DNA from: Dermatemys mawii | Taxonomy: Eukaryota; Chordata; Testudines; Dermatemydidae | Direction of reading: 5' to 3' | DNA: 64,000 bases | Assembly (NCBI GenBank): GCA_007922305.1 | Contig: ML677478.1 | Span: 1,468,477 to 1,532,476 of the forward strand | In this document: one piece after another, positions 11,353-23,669 of the stretch | Layout of the letters: each line of letters starts with the position of its first letter | How positions within the stretch are numbered: the first letter of the stretch is position 1 | Notes under the pieces: model-generated | Seen by the model: only the letters and a program-made list of their open reading frames with translations | Databases searched by the model: none | What the model was told of the DNA's origin: nothing | Position numbers and translations under genes: made by a program

Positions 11353-12363
11353 TACCTGTGATGGTGCTGTTCCTGGTGGGACCCAACTGAGAGTGCCAAA
11401 TCAGGATAAATTGCTCCTAACAGGGCAGCTACAGTCCTAGGCTGGGGTTTCTCCCCCTCTAAGGCAAACCAAATCAGCCAAACAGAAAAGACTTTGGTTT
11501 CGCCCCACTGGCTAGCCACAAGTCACACAAGCAATTCCCTTCGACACTCCAGTTTCCCAGTATCACAACCAGCAGCCTCTCATTCTGGGAACAAGTGGTT
11601 ATGAAAACCAATACCACAATACAAGAAAATGCTTCTTCCCAATTCCAAAGAATCAGCGCCCAGATTCAGGTCAATGTACAAATCAGATCTTACCCACAAA
11701 TCACGCTGTTGCTAATCCTTTAGAATCTAAAATCTAAAGGTTTATTCATAAAAGGAAAAAGAGATAGGTGAGGGTTAGGAATGGTTAAAAGAAATCAGTT
11801 ACTTGGCAAAGTTCTTGGTTAAGACTTGCATCAGTGTTAGAATAAACTGCAGGTTCAAATCAAAGTCTCTGGAATACACCCCCTGCAGGGACGGGTCAAC
11901 TGTCTTTTGTTCAGAGCTTCCATTTGTAGCAAAGTCCCATCCAACGGCAGGAGCAAGACTGGAGACTAAAGACAAGATGGAGGGGCTGCAGCAGCTTTTT
12001 TATAGTTTTTCCCAGGTGCAGGAATTCTCTTTGTCTTCTGCTGTGGAAACTTACAGCAAAATGGAGTATTGAGTCACATGGCAATCCCTGCCCCCTCCCT
12101 AAGACACAGGATGTGTCCGCCCTCTCTCAATGGGTCAATTGTGTAGCTGATGGTCCTTAATGAGCCATCAAGCAGGCTAAGCAAAGCCAACATCAAGTGG
12201 TCTGGCAAGTTATCCAGCAGCATAGCACAAAATTTGGAAAGATAGACAGTACAGAGCCAATATTCATAACTTTAACTACAAAAATGATACACACATACAG
12301 ATAGCATAATCATAATCAGCAAACCATAACCTGGTCTTAGACACCTTATATGTCCCCCTTTAC
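11353..12363 (-). mobile_element. Solo LTR inserted into the provirus
   Basis: This segment separates the integrase core remnant (ending at 11345) from the integrase C-terminal remnant (12485-12736). It starts near tgtgatggtgctg and ends near tgtcccccttta. On the minus strand it carries AATAAA near 11740, so it is read as a minus-strand LTR. Edges are approximate; I could not find a clean target duplication. Confidence 0.5.
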
Positions 12364-12365
12364 AT

Positions 12366-12736
12366 AAGATTTGGTGCCACTACAGGACCTTGCTTACACC
12401 AATGATCTATATGATTCCAGATAATTTCAGTAACGTGACACCACCTAACACAAGATCCTGGAGAAATCCTTAATGTAATACAGTGTGACTATTTACAATG
12501 GCTTAAACAGCTGCAAGGAGAGAAAAACCACTCTCCAGTATGGGGTCAATCAAGCTATCGAAGAAAGGAATAAAAAAATACCTGCACAAAAGCATACTGA
12601 AGTAGGCTTATGGGAAACAGGGGATCAAGTCACGTATCTCAAATTGGGGAAAGGGGTCCACTCACTGGAATCAAAATGGACAGGAGCCTATTCCCTAGTG
12701 GACCGCCTCAGCCCACTGGTATACCGTATTGTGTGA
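12366..12736 (+). pseudogene. Retroviral integrase C-terminal remnant
   Basis: The frame at 12485-12736 has the pattern of a gammaretroviral integrase tail: a charged helix, then WETGDQV, then KWTGAYSLVDRLSPLVYRI, which fits the SH3-like C-terminal fold. It follows the inserted LTR and continues the pol remnant. Many flanking stops. Confidence 0.6.
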
Positions 12737-13590
12737 GAAGGATGGAAAATTAAAATGGGTACATGTCTCATAGATTAAACTTTATTCATGAATAATAATG
12801 TCTTGGACATTATGTCCCAAATATTCAAAAATATCTTGGGGAAGCCCACCGCAATCTCTCCCCTGGTCAAGTATCATTCCCCCCTAAATAATCAATCACA
12901 GATCCCCATCAGGGAACTGGGAGTCCTCTTAGAATGGCTGGATAAAATTACAAATTAAATCCTGAGACCACTAGGAAATATCAATATTAATGCCCAGGAT
13001 GGGGAAGAGGGACTTAAGGTTCACCTTATAAACACCATAGGAGTACCAAACCACTCGGAAATAGGGGTTAAAATAGAGGGTCCCTATAGGGATACCACCT
13101 GGAGTTCCAGCTGCCTATGGTCACCATATCAATGGGATGAGCCTGTTAAGACAGGGATAATTCTAACTGTCATAGCAGGATATCATCCAATACCCAACAG
13201 AAATTCAAATCTTTGGTTTCCAGATACGTGTACTAAGACTTGGACCAAAGATGTTGCTTTCAAAAGAAGCACCCCACTCAGGATAAAGAAACCCAAACTC
13301 TTTGTAACTCTTAGTGATGCCAGAAAGGTCCTCTTCAAAGCTTGGTTAGTAGAAATTCAAATTAATATGGATTGGTGAACCACCCCAACTACTGGGCAAA
13401 AAATTACAAAGGAAAGGACCACGACCACCTCTTACAGTGGCTGTGTTGTGACTGGTACCTAAATCCTGATAATACCAGCCAAGTCTGCACACCTGTGGGG
13501 GATAATTTCTGCTACCACAGTGGAAAAGGGACGAGTCATCACTGGGCCTGCCATGGATCTCCTTGGTGGGAGCTGTAATGACAATGATCT
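12737..13590 (+). pseudogene. Possible env remnant of the same provirus
   Basis: Lies where env should follow integrase. Broken frames, including 13372-13578, are rich in Trp, Cys and Asn-X-Ser/Thr-like sites, but no diagnostic fusion peptide or immunosuppressive-type motif is seen. The assignment rests on position and composition. Confidence 0.4.
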
Positions 13591-13594
13591 TGTG

Positions 13595-14650
13595 CTTCTG
13601 CAGCCATAGATCAGTGCATGGGCCTATCCCTGTGGTGACCTCACCCTTTCAAATCAACAGAACACCACTGTCACTCAGCACCACACGTTTGGTGAGAGTC
13701 CTTTGATGTTAGTGGGATATTTTCTCGGTTGGTGGCTGTGAGATACCAGATTCCAGTGCAGACTAATCCGCAGCTATGTCACAGCTTCCCCCAATCTTGC
13801 AATGCCTTGCTGAAGTGGCTTCCACTTGGGCTACTCACATACAACCATAGAGAATGCACATCACACCCTGAGCGTGTGTGCGTAACTGCAGCCTGGCCAG
13901 GAATAGTTAGGTTACACTCAGGCTCTCACCACTCTTGGTTATACTGCAGGAGGACCCCAACACACTCCCCAGTCCTGGATTTCCCTCCAGAAATGTATGT
14001 CCTTTGCTGCCCAGTCCCCTCCTAGACAATGCAAGCTACATTCTCCATTATTTCTTTAACAGCACTAATATCCATGCAACTTAGGTTCTCAGACACTTCT
14101 GTTTAAACACAGTGGATTAGATTAAAAAAAAAAGTTTATTGACTACACAGATAGAGAGGCCTAGAAATAAAGAGGCATAGAAATCAGACATGGTTACAAG
14201 AACAATAAAGATAGAATGCCACTTGTGTGTAAGTTATTAATGATGTGAAATTCAAAACTAAAGTTTTCTCATCACTTTCTTTTTAGCAGTGTTGCTGGCT
14301 AAAGCTGTTTGGTCAGGATCCCTCCCCCACTCCAGTGTCTGCTTCCTTTATCTCTTCAGATGCAGCCAATCAATGGGCAGAGAGAGAGAGAGGTGCCTTG
14401 GGATTTCTGCCCTTCTTTTGATAGTCCTATCACCCCTTTGAGAAACATTTCAACCTGGTTACCAGAAGACAAAATGTCTATGTAGAAGGATGCTCCTTGC
14501 TGCTTTTTCCTCACATTTTGGAGTTTTCTTCGTTTCCCTTTGTGCTTCATGACACTGGGTACTGTTTAGATAGAAAAATATGCAGAGCACACATTTTTTT
14601 GTTTAAGACAGACCAGTTTGCCAGCCTCAGTTTCGAACATGTATTAATAA
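13595..14650 (-). repeat. LTR-like retroelement copy A2
   Basis: Paralogous to 300-1330, 40740-41465 and 47118-47790. It starts with the 'cagtgcatgggcctatccctgtgg' segment and ends in the 'gacagaccagtttgccagcctcag' segment. It abuts the provirus remnant and leads into the OR2 5' flank. Confidence 0.6.
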
Positions 14651-15420
14651 CATGATGCAGTGTAATCTTATAACTTCACATACATTATCCAAAAATTGTA
14701 TTAATATTTATGATGAGAGCATAACTATTTGTAGATGACTCACAGATTTATTTAGTATTTTAAAGTGGATCACTGTGTGCACATAATATGCATGCAAGAG
14801 GAATAGTTTTGTGAACTGCAGACTTCTGTAGCATGATGTGGTCTCCACCTGAGCTGCTCTTGCTATCATGTGGTCTCCATCAAGCAAAATGAGTGAACCT
14901 ATCCTCCCTACCCTGTGGAGTGGCCTATCAAAGGAAGGACAAAGGGTTGAAAATATTTCTTGAATAGTTTTCTTTTTAATGGGAAATTGGATTTTCCATT
15001 CAACTATTTTCCCCATGAAATTCTCTTTTCCCTGAAAATTATAAGATTTCCATCAGAATACTAAACTAGCCTCCTCCCTAAACCATGGCTGTGGGACTCT
15101 GGTTGTGTTCCAGGGCAGTTCAGCATGAGGAGAGACCATCATGTGTCATGGGGGATGTGGTCCCGCCTGGGAGTCTGGAACATGGAAGAATTGGTGCTGT
15201 GTGGTATCCGAGGCACCCTGTGGTATTTCCGAGCTGAAATATTAAGTTATTATCAAAAATTTTAATTCACCGTAAAAAAATCCTTTGTGGATCAGCTCTA
15301 TACAGTACCCAACTGGCACTGAAAACAGCAGGATGAAATATACCCCTAACCTCATATCCTGTAACTCTGGGAGAAATTGCATCATTTAATAACACAGTGA
15401 GAAAGATTAGGTCAAATTAA
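14651..15420 (+). repeat. Distal 5' flank of OR2 (array duplication unit)
   Basis: Closest to 47790-48570 upstream of OR5, with the same order of segments. No gene seen; the minus frame at 14708-15016 is not protein-like. Confidence 0.65.
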
Positions 15421-15606
15421 TCCCCGGGCACCAATTAAATCAAGGTGACTTTAGTTCATTGAACATATTAATTAGGTGTTAAGTCACTCTGAGCTCAGCT
15501 ATTCCCAGTTGCTTCAGGAATCATGTCCCAGAGATCACACATCTCAGTATAAAACTTCCCCAGTGCTCCGCAAGTGCAACCACATCCCTCTCTCTTTTCT
15601 CAACAG
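15421..15606 (+). promoter_or_regulatory. Predicted OR2 promoter and shortened exon 1
   Basis: O/E-like tccccgggc at 15421-15429, TAATTA at 15469-15474, TATAAAA at 15548-15554, donor CAG|GTATGTG with the exon ending at 15606. TATA-to-donor is 58 bp instead of 81-83 bp in the other units, so about 23 bp of exon 1 is deleted. The predicted intron is 15607-16539 (933 bp) and includes a hAT element. Confidence 0.6.
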
Positions 15607-15773
15607 GTATGTGCTATTGTCTTCAATTACAATCACACACACATGCAGATACCATGGGGAGCAGCAGATATTGAATTCAAGACTTCCAGCACTAAAAGCC
15701 TCAGTCCCAATTCCTAACCCTTCCGCTAATTGAGTGACCACTTTGGTTGGAAAAAATTGGCAATTCCATAGTC

Positions 15774-16075
15774 TAGGGGTTGACAACCTTTCAGAAGTCA
15801 TGTGCTGAGTCTTCATGTAATCACTCTCTTTTAAGGTTTTGCATGCCAGTAATACATTTAAATGTTTTTAGTAGGTCTCTTTCTATAAGTCTGTAACATA
15901 TAACTAAGCTAGTGTTGTATGTAAAGAAAATAAGTTTTTTAAAATGGTTCATTTAAAATCAAATTAAAATTCAGAGCCCCTTGGACCAGTGGCCAGGACC
16001 CAGGCAGTATGAGTCCCACTGAAAATCAGCTCTCGTGCCTCCTTTGGCATGTGTGCCATAGGTTGCCTACCGCTG
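15774..16075. mobile_element. Non-autonomous hAT element in the OR2 intron
   Basis: Ends taggggttgacaacc and ggttgcctaccgctg are inverted repeats. The 8-bp duplications are ccatagtc (15766-15773) and acatagtc (16076-16083). OR1, OR4 and OR6 units lack it (for example 'tacatagtcactgg' near 42060). The OR5 unit carries it at the same site. Confidence 0.85.
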
Positions 16076-16610
16076 ACATAGTCATTGAAACCAGGGCTTT
16101 CTATTATGTCTCTGAGTTTTCAAACAGGCTAAAGTAAATGTCAAAAATCTTATTTAGCAAAATAACCAAGTTTTACCCCAAACCGACATGCCAAGCCACA
16201 GGGCTCACCTTGCTGAAGGAGGGTGGAAAGATTGACACTCCTTTCCTCTCAGTCCTTTTTGAGCTAATAAACAATCTCTTCAGACTGACACAATTTTCAC
16301 CTTAATTCTCTCACAGCACAGTCCCAAGTCACTGTTTGCTGCTCAGATTAGTGAACAGGAGTGTTCGTGTGAGGCATGATTAACCTGTGTGTCATTGTAT
16401 TTATGCAGTGTGTGTTTTACTGAAAAAGTGGAATGACCAGCTGTGAACATCTGGCTCTGTGGATTAAGCCCTTCCCTGAGTGGGTACTGATGGCCAGTAA
16501 GAATCTGATCTCCATTTATCTTCACTTACTTCATTACAGAGAAGGGACAGGTTTTTCGCACCATCCATCTGCCCACATCTCTGTAGCTGTCTGATCTCTG
16601 TTCAGAGGAA

Positions 16611-17549
16611 ATGGAAAAGGGAAATCACTCGGAGGTGACTGAGTTCATTCTCTCAGGACTGACAGATCGTCCGGAGCTGCAGGTTCCCCTGTTTGTGCTG
16701 TTCCTACTGATTTATGGTATCACCTTGGTGGGGAATGGGGGGATAATTTTGTTAATCACAATTGACCCCAAACTCCACACCCCTATGTACTTTTTCCTGA
16801 GGAATCTGTCTTTCTGTGACCTCTGCAATTCCTCAATAATTTCCCCTAAGATGCTGCTGAATTTCTTAGCCGAGAGGAAAAACATTTCTTACACTGCCTG
16901 CGCTGTGCAAATGTATCTATCTGTCGGTTTTACAGATGTTGAGTGCCTCTTGCTGGCTGTGATGGCCTATGACCGTTATGTGGCCATCTGTAACCCACTG
17001 CTCTATACGGTCACCATGTCCAGGCAGCTTTATAAACAGCTGGTGGCTGGGGCGTACGCTGTGGGGGTGGTGGATTCAATGATACACACGTGTTTTACAT
17101 TTCGGCTGTCATTCTGCAGCTCCAAGATCATCAATCATTTCTTCTGTGACATCCCCCCACTCTTGGCACTCTCCTGTTCTGACACCCGCATCAATGAGAT
17201 TGTTATGATTAGTTTATCGAGCTGTATTACAGTGAGCAGCTTTGTGACTGTCCTCCTCTCCTATGTCTATATCATCTCCGCCATCTTGCAGATCTCCTCT
17301 GCCGAGGGCCGGCACAAAGCCTTCTCCATCTGCTCTTTCCACTTCACCGCTGATGTCCTGTTTTTTGTCCCCATTCTCTTCATGTATTTACGTCCCACCT
17401 CCAGCTATTCCATGGACACAGACAAAGTGGCGTCAGTGTTTTACACACTGGTGATCGCCATGTTGAACCCCCTCATCTACAGCCTGAGGAACAGGGAGGT
17501 GAAGGACGCCCTGAGGAGAGCAGTGAATAAAGTCCTAACCCATTTTTGA
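16611..17549 (+). CDS. Olfactory receptor 2 of the array, intact, 312 aa
   Basis: Class II OR, full length, same start as its paralogues; acceptor ends at 16539, 71 nt before the ATG. Landmarks: NHS glycosylation site 5-7, GN at 41-42, LHTPMYFFL 55-63, C97, [10 protein letters not shown] 118-127, ECL2 cysteines 169/179/189, LSYVYI in TM5 and NPLIY in TM7. Two oddities in conserved places: residue 240 in TM6 is Ile (KAFSIC instead of KAFSTC), and the proline before MLNPLIY (residue 283) is Ala. The last two residues, HF, also differ from the NS of its relatives. The frame is open, so it is called functional. The upstream unit is most like that of OR5. Confidence 0.94.
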   Translation: MEKGNHSEVTEFILSGLTDRPELQVPLFVLFLLIYGITLVGNGGIILLITIDPKLHTPMYFFLRNLSFCDLCNSSIISPKMLLNFLAERKNISYTACAVQMYLSVGFTDVECLLLAVMAYDRYVAICNPLLYTVTMSRQLYKQLVAGAYAVGVVDSMIHTCFTFRLSFCSSKIINHFFCDIPPLLALSCSDTRINEIVMISLSSCITVSSFVTVLLSYVYIISAILQISSAEGRHKAFSICSFHFTADVLFFVPILFMYLRPTSSYSMDTDKVASVFYTLVIAMLNPLIYSLRNREVKDALRRAVNKVLTHF

Positions 17550-17968
17550 ATCTGTTTAAATCTGTACTGATTTAGTGATGGGGAGTGGAAACAGGCGAAT
17601 TCAACTCCCCTCCCATTTCACTGTAATTTTGCAGAGCCCATGGGAGTATTGTTCATTATTATATTGTTATGATTATTAATTTGTTTGTATTCCAACAAGG
17701 TCTGCAGGCCCCAACTGAGATCAGTGGAGAAAACCTGAGGAAGACTCGTAGGTTCAGAAATAGAGAATGATTTTATAAGCTGGGGGTTAGGGGCTTTCAC
17801 TTAGAAGTTGAGATGTTCAACTTCACATCTGTCTTTCTGGGATTATTTAATTTGTTATCCACTGTAGAACAACTTTGAAAGGAGAAACTGAGAGCAACCC
17901 AGACTGGAATAGCACATCACTCAGGAGCTGGGATGCTTTCTGGAAATACAAGAAACCCAGGTACAGAG
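17550..17968 (+). repeat. OR2 proximal 3' flank
   Basis: Same segment order as after OR1. It is present inverted at 54509-54946. No gene seen; the 60-aa minus frame at 17618-17800 is the antisense of this repeat. Confidence 0.6.
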
Positions 17969-19119
17969 TGTGACAGGTTCGGTCACAGAGAACCCTATTG
18001 GGACTGTCACTTAATGTGCTGAAATTATTTCTGATCATGTTTTCCCTGCCAGCTTGGGACCCCAGAACCCTGCCTTGTTGAGACAGACATACTAGCCTGC
18101 TTCAACACAGTACAAGCGTCTAGGCCACACCATCAGAATTGTAGATCCAAACCTGTCTCCAGCACAGAGACACCCAGCTCCCAGTGGGATCTAAATCACA
18201 AATAAATCTGTTTTACTCTGAATAAAACTTATTCAAGGTAACATGATAAATGTTTGCCCTCTATATCACTTCAAGAGAGATGTGCACAAGTATTTGCTCA
18301 CCCCCCCACCCCAGAAACAATTACTTACACTGAGTTTATAAATAAACAAAAGTGATTTACTAAGTATAAAAAGTAGGATTGAAGTGGTTTTAAGTAGGAA
18401 CAGACAGAATATAATAAGTCGCAAAGTAAAATAAAACAAAACACACAATGCTAATCTTAATACCCTCAGAAATCAGTTAGAGATGTTAACTTCTCACCCC
18501 AGTTGTTACTTCAGGTAAAATCCAGCTCTAGTCAGATGACTTTTCTGACCTGGGTCCAGGCTGTTCTCACCCACCCCTGTGGTTAGAATCCTTTTCTTTC
18601 CAGGTGCTTGCAGGTGTCTCTGTGGGGTGGGGAGGCCATCTCTATAGCCAGGTGAAGATACTCATTGTTGGCTTCCCCACTTTATATAGAACTTCCTCAA
18701 GGCGGGAAGCCTTTGTTTGAAATATCACCCCCCTCTGGAAAAGTATCAGCTTCAAGACGGATTTTAGTATCTGGAGACATAGTCAAAGGTCACTGTAAGA
18801 CCTCAGTCTCCATTCTTCCTGGATTGGCCCATACATATGCAATACGCCTGCAGGTAAACAGAGCCTTTTATAGTTCATTGATCCTGAAACACCTTTAATG
18901 GCCTCCACTTAATATGTCTACATCAGTTGTACAAGTTTATACCTTATTCTCCTAACTTCTGACATAGAAATAATCCATGTAAACAAAGAGGATGAACACA
19001 CTTAGTCTATTATAACCTTTCTAATGATACATTACAAGGGGCAGTTAGCATAAAACATTTTCCAGTTATGTCATATTCAGAAGCATATTTTCATGAAGCA
19101 TATGGAGTGCAGTGTCACA
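17969..19119 (-). mobile_element. Solo LTR family B, near full length
   Basis: Begins tgtgacaggtt and ends tgtcaca, so both strands start TG and end CA. On the minus strand there is AATAAA in a T/A-rich run (near 18335-18360). An inverted paralogue lies at 53341-54508, and partial ones at 4387-4908, 57096-57610 and 63651-64000. No internal retroviral region remains beside it. Confidence 0.65.
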
Positions 19120-19129
19120 CATAGCTTTG

Positions 19130-19325
19130 CTCAGCTCTGGACAGAAGGGGGAATTGAACCTAGATCTCCCACCTCACAGGTGAACATCCCAACTATTGGA
19201 TTAAAATTTACAAAGGGAAGGACCTCCACTTCCCCCTCTGGCGGTTGCATTGAGACCGGCACCTAAATCCTGTTCCCGCACACACACAGTGTTTTGGGAC
19301 AAAGGTATTAGGAATATTTGTAACA
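19130..19325 (-). repeat. tRNA-derived SINE fragment
   Basis: On the minus strand it shows a pol III B-box-like GGTTCAATTCC near 19150-19165 and a tRNA-like stem region ('cacctgtgaggtgggag'). Similar fragments lie at 37395-37580 (minus), 53030-53190 (plus) and 55262-55400 (minus), always beside the OR 3' flank. Confidence 0.6.
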
Positions 19326-19745
19326 CCTAGGCCAATTCAAAGCAAAATTTTCCTCACACATGCTTTCAGCAGTCTTTCAAACTTCTTAGGTCAAGATCCC
19401 TCCCCAAATCCAAGTGCTGCTTCCTTTATCCGTTCAGATGCAGTGAATCAAGGGGCAGAGGCATAAAGAGAGAGAGAGAGAGAGGTGCCTTGGAATGTCT
19501 CCCCTATCTTTTTATAGTCCTATCCTCACGTTGAGAAACATTTTCACCTGGATACAGGAAGTCAAAATGTCTATGTAGAAGAATGTTCTCTGCCGTTTTT
19601 TCCTCACTTTTATTTTGGCTTCCTTTGTTTCCCTTCCTGCTTGATGACTCTGGTTACTTTTTAGATACAAAATTAAGCAGAGCACACATTTCTTCATTTA
19701 AGACAGACCAGTTTGCCAGCCTGAGTTTGGAACATGTATTAATAA
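19326..19745 (-). repeat. LTR-like retroelement copy A5 (partial)
   Basis: Matches the last third of copies A1 and A2 (the segment with the GA repeat at about 19470 and 'gacagaccagtttgccagcc' near 19705). Confidence 0.55.
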
Positions 19746-19777
19746 CCTGATACAGTGTCATCTTATACCTTCATAGA

Positions 19778-20581
19778 CAGTAACTCCTCACTTAAGATTG
19801 TAGTTGTTCCTGAAAAATGCTACTTTAGTTCTTATGGCGAAATTGAATTCGCTTAACATCATTTCTCATAATGTAAATGGGAGGAGGGGGATTAGGTTCC
19901 AGGGAAATTGTTTTTTTGCCAGACAAAAGGCATTAGATACATTTTAAACAAATTTAAATAAGGAATTTCATACAGGAATAAGTTTTTAAAACAATGTAAA
20001 TGAAACAATTTAATACTACAATCATTATTGCTGACTATGAAGCAATGGGAAGTGCCCCTGCCTAAGCCCACATGTACACAGGCCAGTGGCACTACAGACA
20101 ATGAGGCAGACAAGGAGGCTGATGGTCCTATGGGTGGGAGAAGCACTTAGCACAGCAGCAGGGGCAGCTTCTCCTACTGTGCAAGCCCCAGGGGCGGGAG
20201 TATCAACCCTTGGCTCACCCACTCCACCCCTTACCCCCTAACCCCTTCCCTAATCCGCCTCTTTTGCTTTGCACCTCCTCCCCATTTACTCCTCACACCA
20301 TGTCTTTGCTCCTCCCCATCCCTCCCCTGCTTCCTAAACGGCACAAACCGGCTGATTGCCATGGGTAGGAGGTGCGGGGAGCTGGGTGAAGGTGCTGATC
20401 TGTGGGGTACGCTGGCGGGAGGCACGAGGGGGGCAGAGGGGTGCTGGTGGGGGTGATGCCAACTGTGGCCAAAGCAGGAAGCCAAACAATGTTATAGTGG
20501 AGCATTGCACGACTTGTAATGGAGCAGGGAAGTAAGATTGAAACAATGTTAAGCGAGAGGATATTAAATGGAGAGTTACTG
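19778..20581. mobile_element. DNA transposon-like element with terminal inverted repeats
   Basis: Starts cagtaactcctcacttaa and ends ttaaatggagagttactg; the ends are inverted repeats of about 15-20 bp. Inside it are 'cgcttaaca'-type motifs. It interrupts DNA that is continuous upstream of OR2 and OR5 (near 14690 and 47830). A truncated relative is at 59318-59660. No transposase frame is seen. Confidence 0.55.
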
Positions 20582-21510
20582 AACATTATCAGAAAAATTC
20601 TATTAATATCTATGATGAGAGCATGACTATTTCTGGTTGACTTATAGATTTATTTAGCATCTTAAAGCTGAGCTCTGTGTGCAGATAATATGCAGGCAAG
20701 AGGGATAGTTTTGTGGACTGCAGAAGTACGTTTCACACTGTGTTCTCCTCCTGAGCTCCTCTGGTCATCATGTAATCTCTGTTAAGCACAATGACTAAAC
20801 CTATCCTTCCTACTTCGTGAGTGATTGAGCTAGGAAAGGACCATGGTGATTGGCATGCTATAAATAGCTAGATAATCTGGAGTATTCTTACATGTCGTAC
20901 AGCTTTTACGTTCCCCCTATTGGGGTCACGACAATGAGGGGATTCTGAAACCAGGAATGACTGAGAATATATCAGCTATGGCTGCAAACAAACAGTATGT
21001 TTCACCTGTACACCACTTTCTGTTCCTTTGCTTCCAAATTTGTTGCTAAAGCTAGTTTTAAATTTTTCTTGACAAGTTTTTTTGATGGGAAATTGGATTT
21101 TTCATTCAACTACTTTTTTCCATGAAATCATCTTTTACCTGGAAATTATCAGCTTTCCATCAAATTACCAAACTCTCCTCCTCCCTAAACAATGGCTGTT
21201 GGACTCTGGCAATGTTCCAGGGGAGTTCAGCAAGAGGAGAGACCATCATGTGTCATTGGGGTTGTGGTCCAGCCTGGGAGCCTGGCCCATGTCAGAGATT
21301 GGTGGTGTGTGGTATCTGAGTCACCCCCATGGTATTTCTAAGTTGAAATATTAAATTTTTAGTGAAAGATTTCAGTCTTAAAAAAAAACACCTTTGTGGT
21401 TGAGGTGAAAACAGCAGGATGAAATATATCCCTAAGCTCATACTCTGTAACTCTGGTAGAAATTGCACCATTTAATAACAGAGTGGGCCAAATTAATCCC
21501 CAGGGCACCA
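20582..21510 (+). repeat. Orphan OR 5' flank without a gene
   Basis: Paralogous to 14700-15430 and 47850-48575 and keeps an O/E-like tccccagggc near 21496. It breaks off at about 21515, before the TAATTA and TATA positions, where a Penelope-type end and the assembly gap follow. So no promoter or OR reading frame is assembled here. Confidence 0.65.
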
Positions 21511-21519
21511 CATATACCA

Positions 21520-21569
21520 AGAAGTGACAAAGAGTCCTGTGGCACCTTAAAGACTAACTGAAATTTTTT
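21520..21569. mobile_element. Penelope-type element end at the gap edge
   Basis: Contains 'gtggcaccttaaagactaac', the same terminal sequence as the elements at 25797 and 33076. It is cut by the run of N. Confidence 0.6.
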
Positions 21570-21969
21570 NNNNNNNNNNNNNNNNNNNNNNNNNNNNNNN
21601 NNNNNNNNNNNNNNNNNNNNNNNNNNNNNNNNNNNNNNNNNNNNNNNNNNNNNNNNNNNNNNNNNNNNNNNNNNNNNNNNNNNNNNNNNNNNNNNNNNNN
21701 NNNNNNNNNNNNNNNNNNNNNNNNNNNNNNNNNNNNNNNNNNNNNNNNNNNNNNNNNNNNNNNNNNNNNNNNNNNNNNNNNNNNNNNNNNNNNNNNNNNN
21801 NNNNNNNNNNNNNNNNNNNNNNNNNNNNNNNNNNNNNNNNNNNNNNNNNNNNNNNNNNNNNNNNNNNNNNNNNNNNNNNNNNNNNNNNNNNNNNNNNNNN
21901 NNNNNNNNNNNNNNNNNNNNNNNNNNNNNNNNNNNNNNNNNNNNNNNNNNNNNNNNNNNNNNNNNNNNN
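21570..21969. other. Assembly gap, 400 N
   Basis: A run of 400 N. It separates an OR 5' flank from CR1 DNA of block B. The true length and content are unknown; ORFs across it are meaningless. Confidence 0.99.
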
Positions 21970-23669
21970 GGGGGGGTCAACTAGTCCAGTCCCCTGCACT
22001 CATGGCAGTTCTAAGTATTATCTGGACCATCCCTGACAGGTGTTTGTCCAACCTGCTCTTAAAAATCTCCAATGGTGGAGATTCCACAACTTCCCTGGGC
22101 AATTTATTCCAGTGCTTAACCACCCTGACATTAGGTGCTCCTGCAGGTAGAGACTTAGGATACCCAGAGGGGAGGTGGGTGGTGGTAAAGGCCATTAAAG
22201 GACTTATCCTCCATCAGCTTAGCTCATTCTTTTTTTTCAACCCAGCTATAGTTTTGATCTTCACAACATCCCCTGGAAACAAATTCCACAGGCTGACTCT
22301 GCATTGGGCGAAGAATTGTTCCCTTTTGTTTGTTTTCAACCTACTGCCTATATTGTTTCTCGGAGGGAGGGGAGAGGAGCTGAGGAGATGTACGTTCCCC
22401 ATGGCTGACAGGAGAGGAGGGGGAAGGTGGAGAGGAGCCATCCTGTTCCCATAACTCAAAGGAGGAGCGGGAGAGGAGCAGAAGAATGGTGCTGACTCTA
22501 TTGCTCACAGGAGGGCAGGGGACAGGAGGACAAGGTGGCCCCTGTGTGAGGTAGTTAAGCTGACCTAAGTCCTCATGCAGATAATGTTAGCACAATGGAA
22601 GACTTCTTCCATCGCCCTAGCTACCATCACACAGGGAAGTGTATTAACTACGTGGATGAGAGAGTCCCTCCCATTGGTGTAGGTTGTATCTACACTGAAG
22701 TGCACAGCCCTGACAATGTAGTGTTTCAGGCATAGACAAGCGCTAAGTTTCCACTAGCAAAATCATCGAAGTACCTAAAATTCTGCCACTAGGTATGTGC
22801 ACAGCTTCCTCAGTCCCCAGATGGCTGAGCAACTCAGCCCCAAACCACCACTGCCTGGAAGGCTGGCAGTAGACCCACTGCTCTTTTAAGGATGGGGAAA
22901 CTCCAAAAACTGTTACCCAAGGTTTCCAGATACCACAGCATTGGTAATTTAATGTTTCAATCCAGGTGGTGTCAGGAATAAATCGATGGGAGGACAACGC
23001 TCTGGCTGAGGAAAAATTAACACAAACAAGTGTGGTCTTATCTAAAACTGCAATTTGTTAGATATTAAGGACACACAGGGAGAAACAATCAGTTTAGAAC
23101 ATCCCAGATATAGTGACCAACAGTCTAAGATGGTTTTAAATCATCACCAGCTGGACTTCACGGGGCCCTCTTTCCATCCAGCTGATGGGGAGTTTAGACG
23201 TCATCTCGTTCCCAAAGAAAAGCTCCCACAATCTGCTCCAAGATACTTACATTTACCAAATCTTTTATGGCTAACTCTAACAAAGCGCATAACCTACAGT
23301 GACTTTCAGTGGAGCAGCATAATAACCTCTGTTGGGACACCAATTCTCCTAATTTCATCAAATTGCTCATTATCTCACAACACTCCTAGTGTTTCTAGCA
23401 ATAACAACGTTTCAGGCCCCACTAAAACCAAGGTCGCTATCCACTCACTTTCCTCCATAATTTTCTGTCCCATCCTCCCAATCTAAATAAGAAACTGAAA
23501 ATATGCAGCTGTCCGACCTTGTCTCACAAAGACTTATTATTCCTAGTTATGTGATGTTTGGTTTTCAGCTGGCAGTGGCTGCACATACAAAATGGCTGAC
23601 AGCAGTAGTGACAGGTTCTGGGGTACACACAGGAATGTCAAATTCCAGGGCAACAATATGAGTCAAAAT

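Noticed and set aside
21438..21999. Frames crossing the gap
   Set aside because: They consist mostly of unknown bases.
22002..22454. 150-aa frame at the start of block B
   Set aside because: It reads through antisense CR1 sequence and GA-rich DNA; the paralogue at 43716 does not keep it open.
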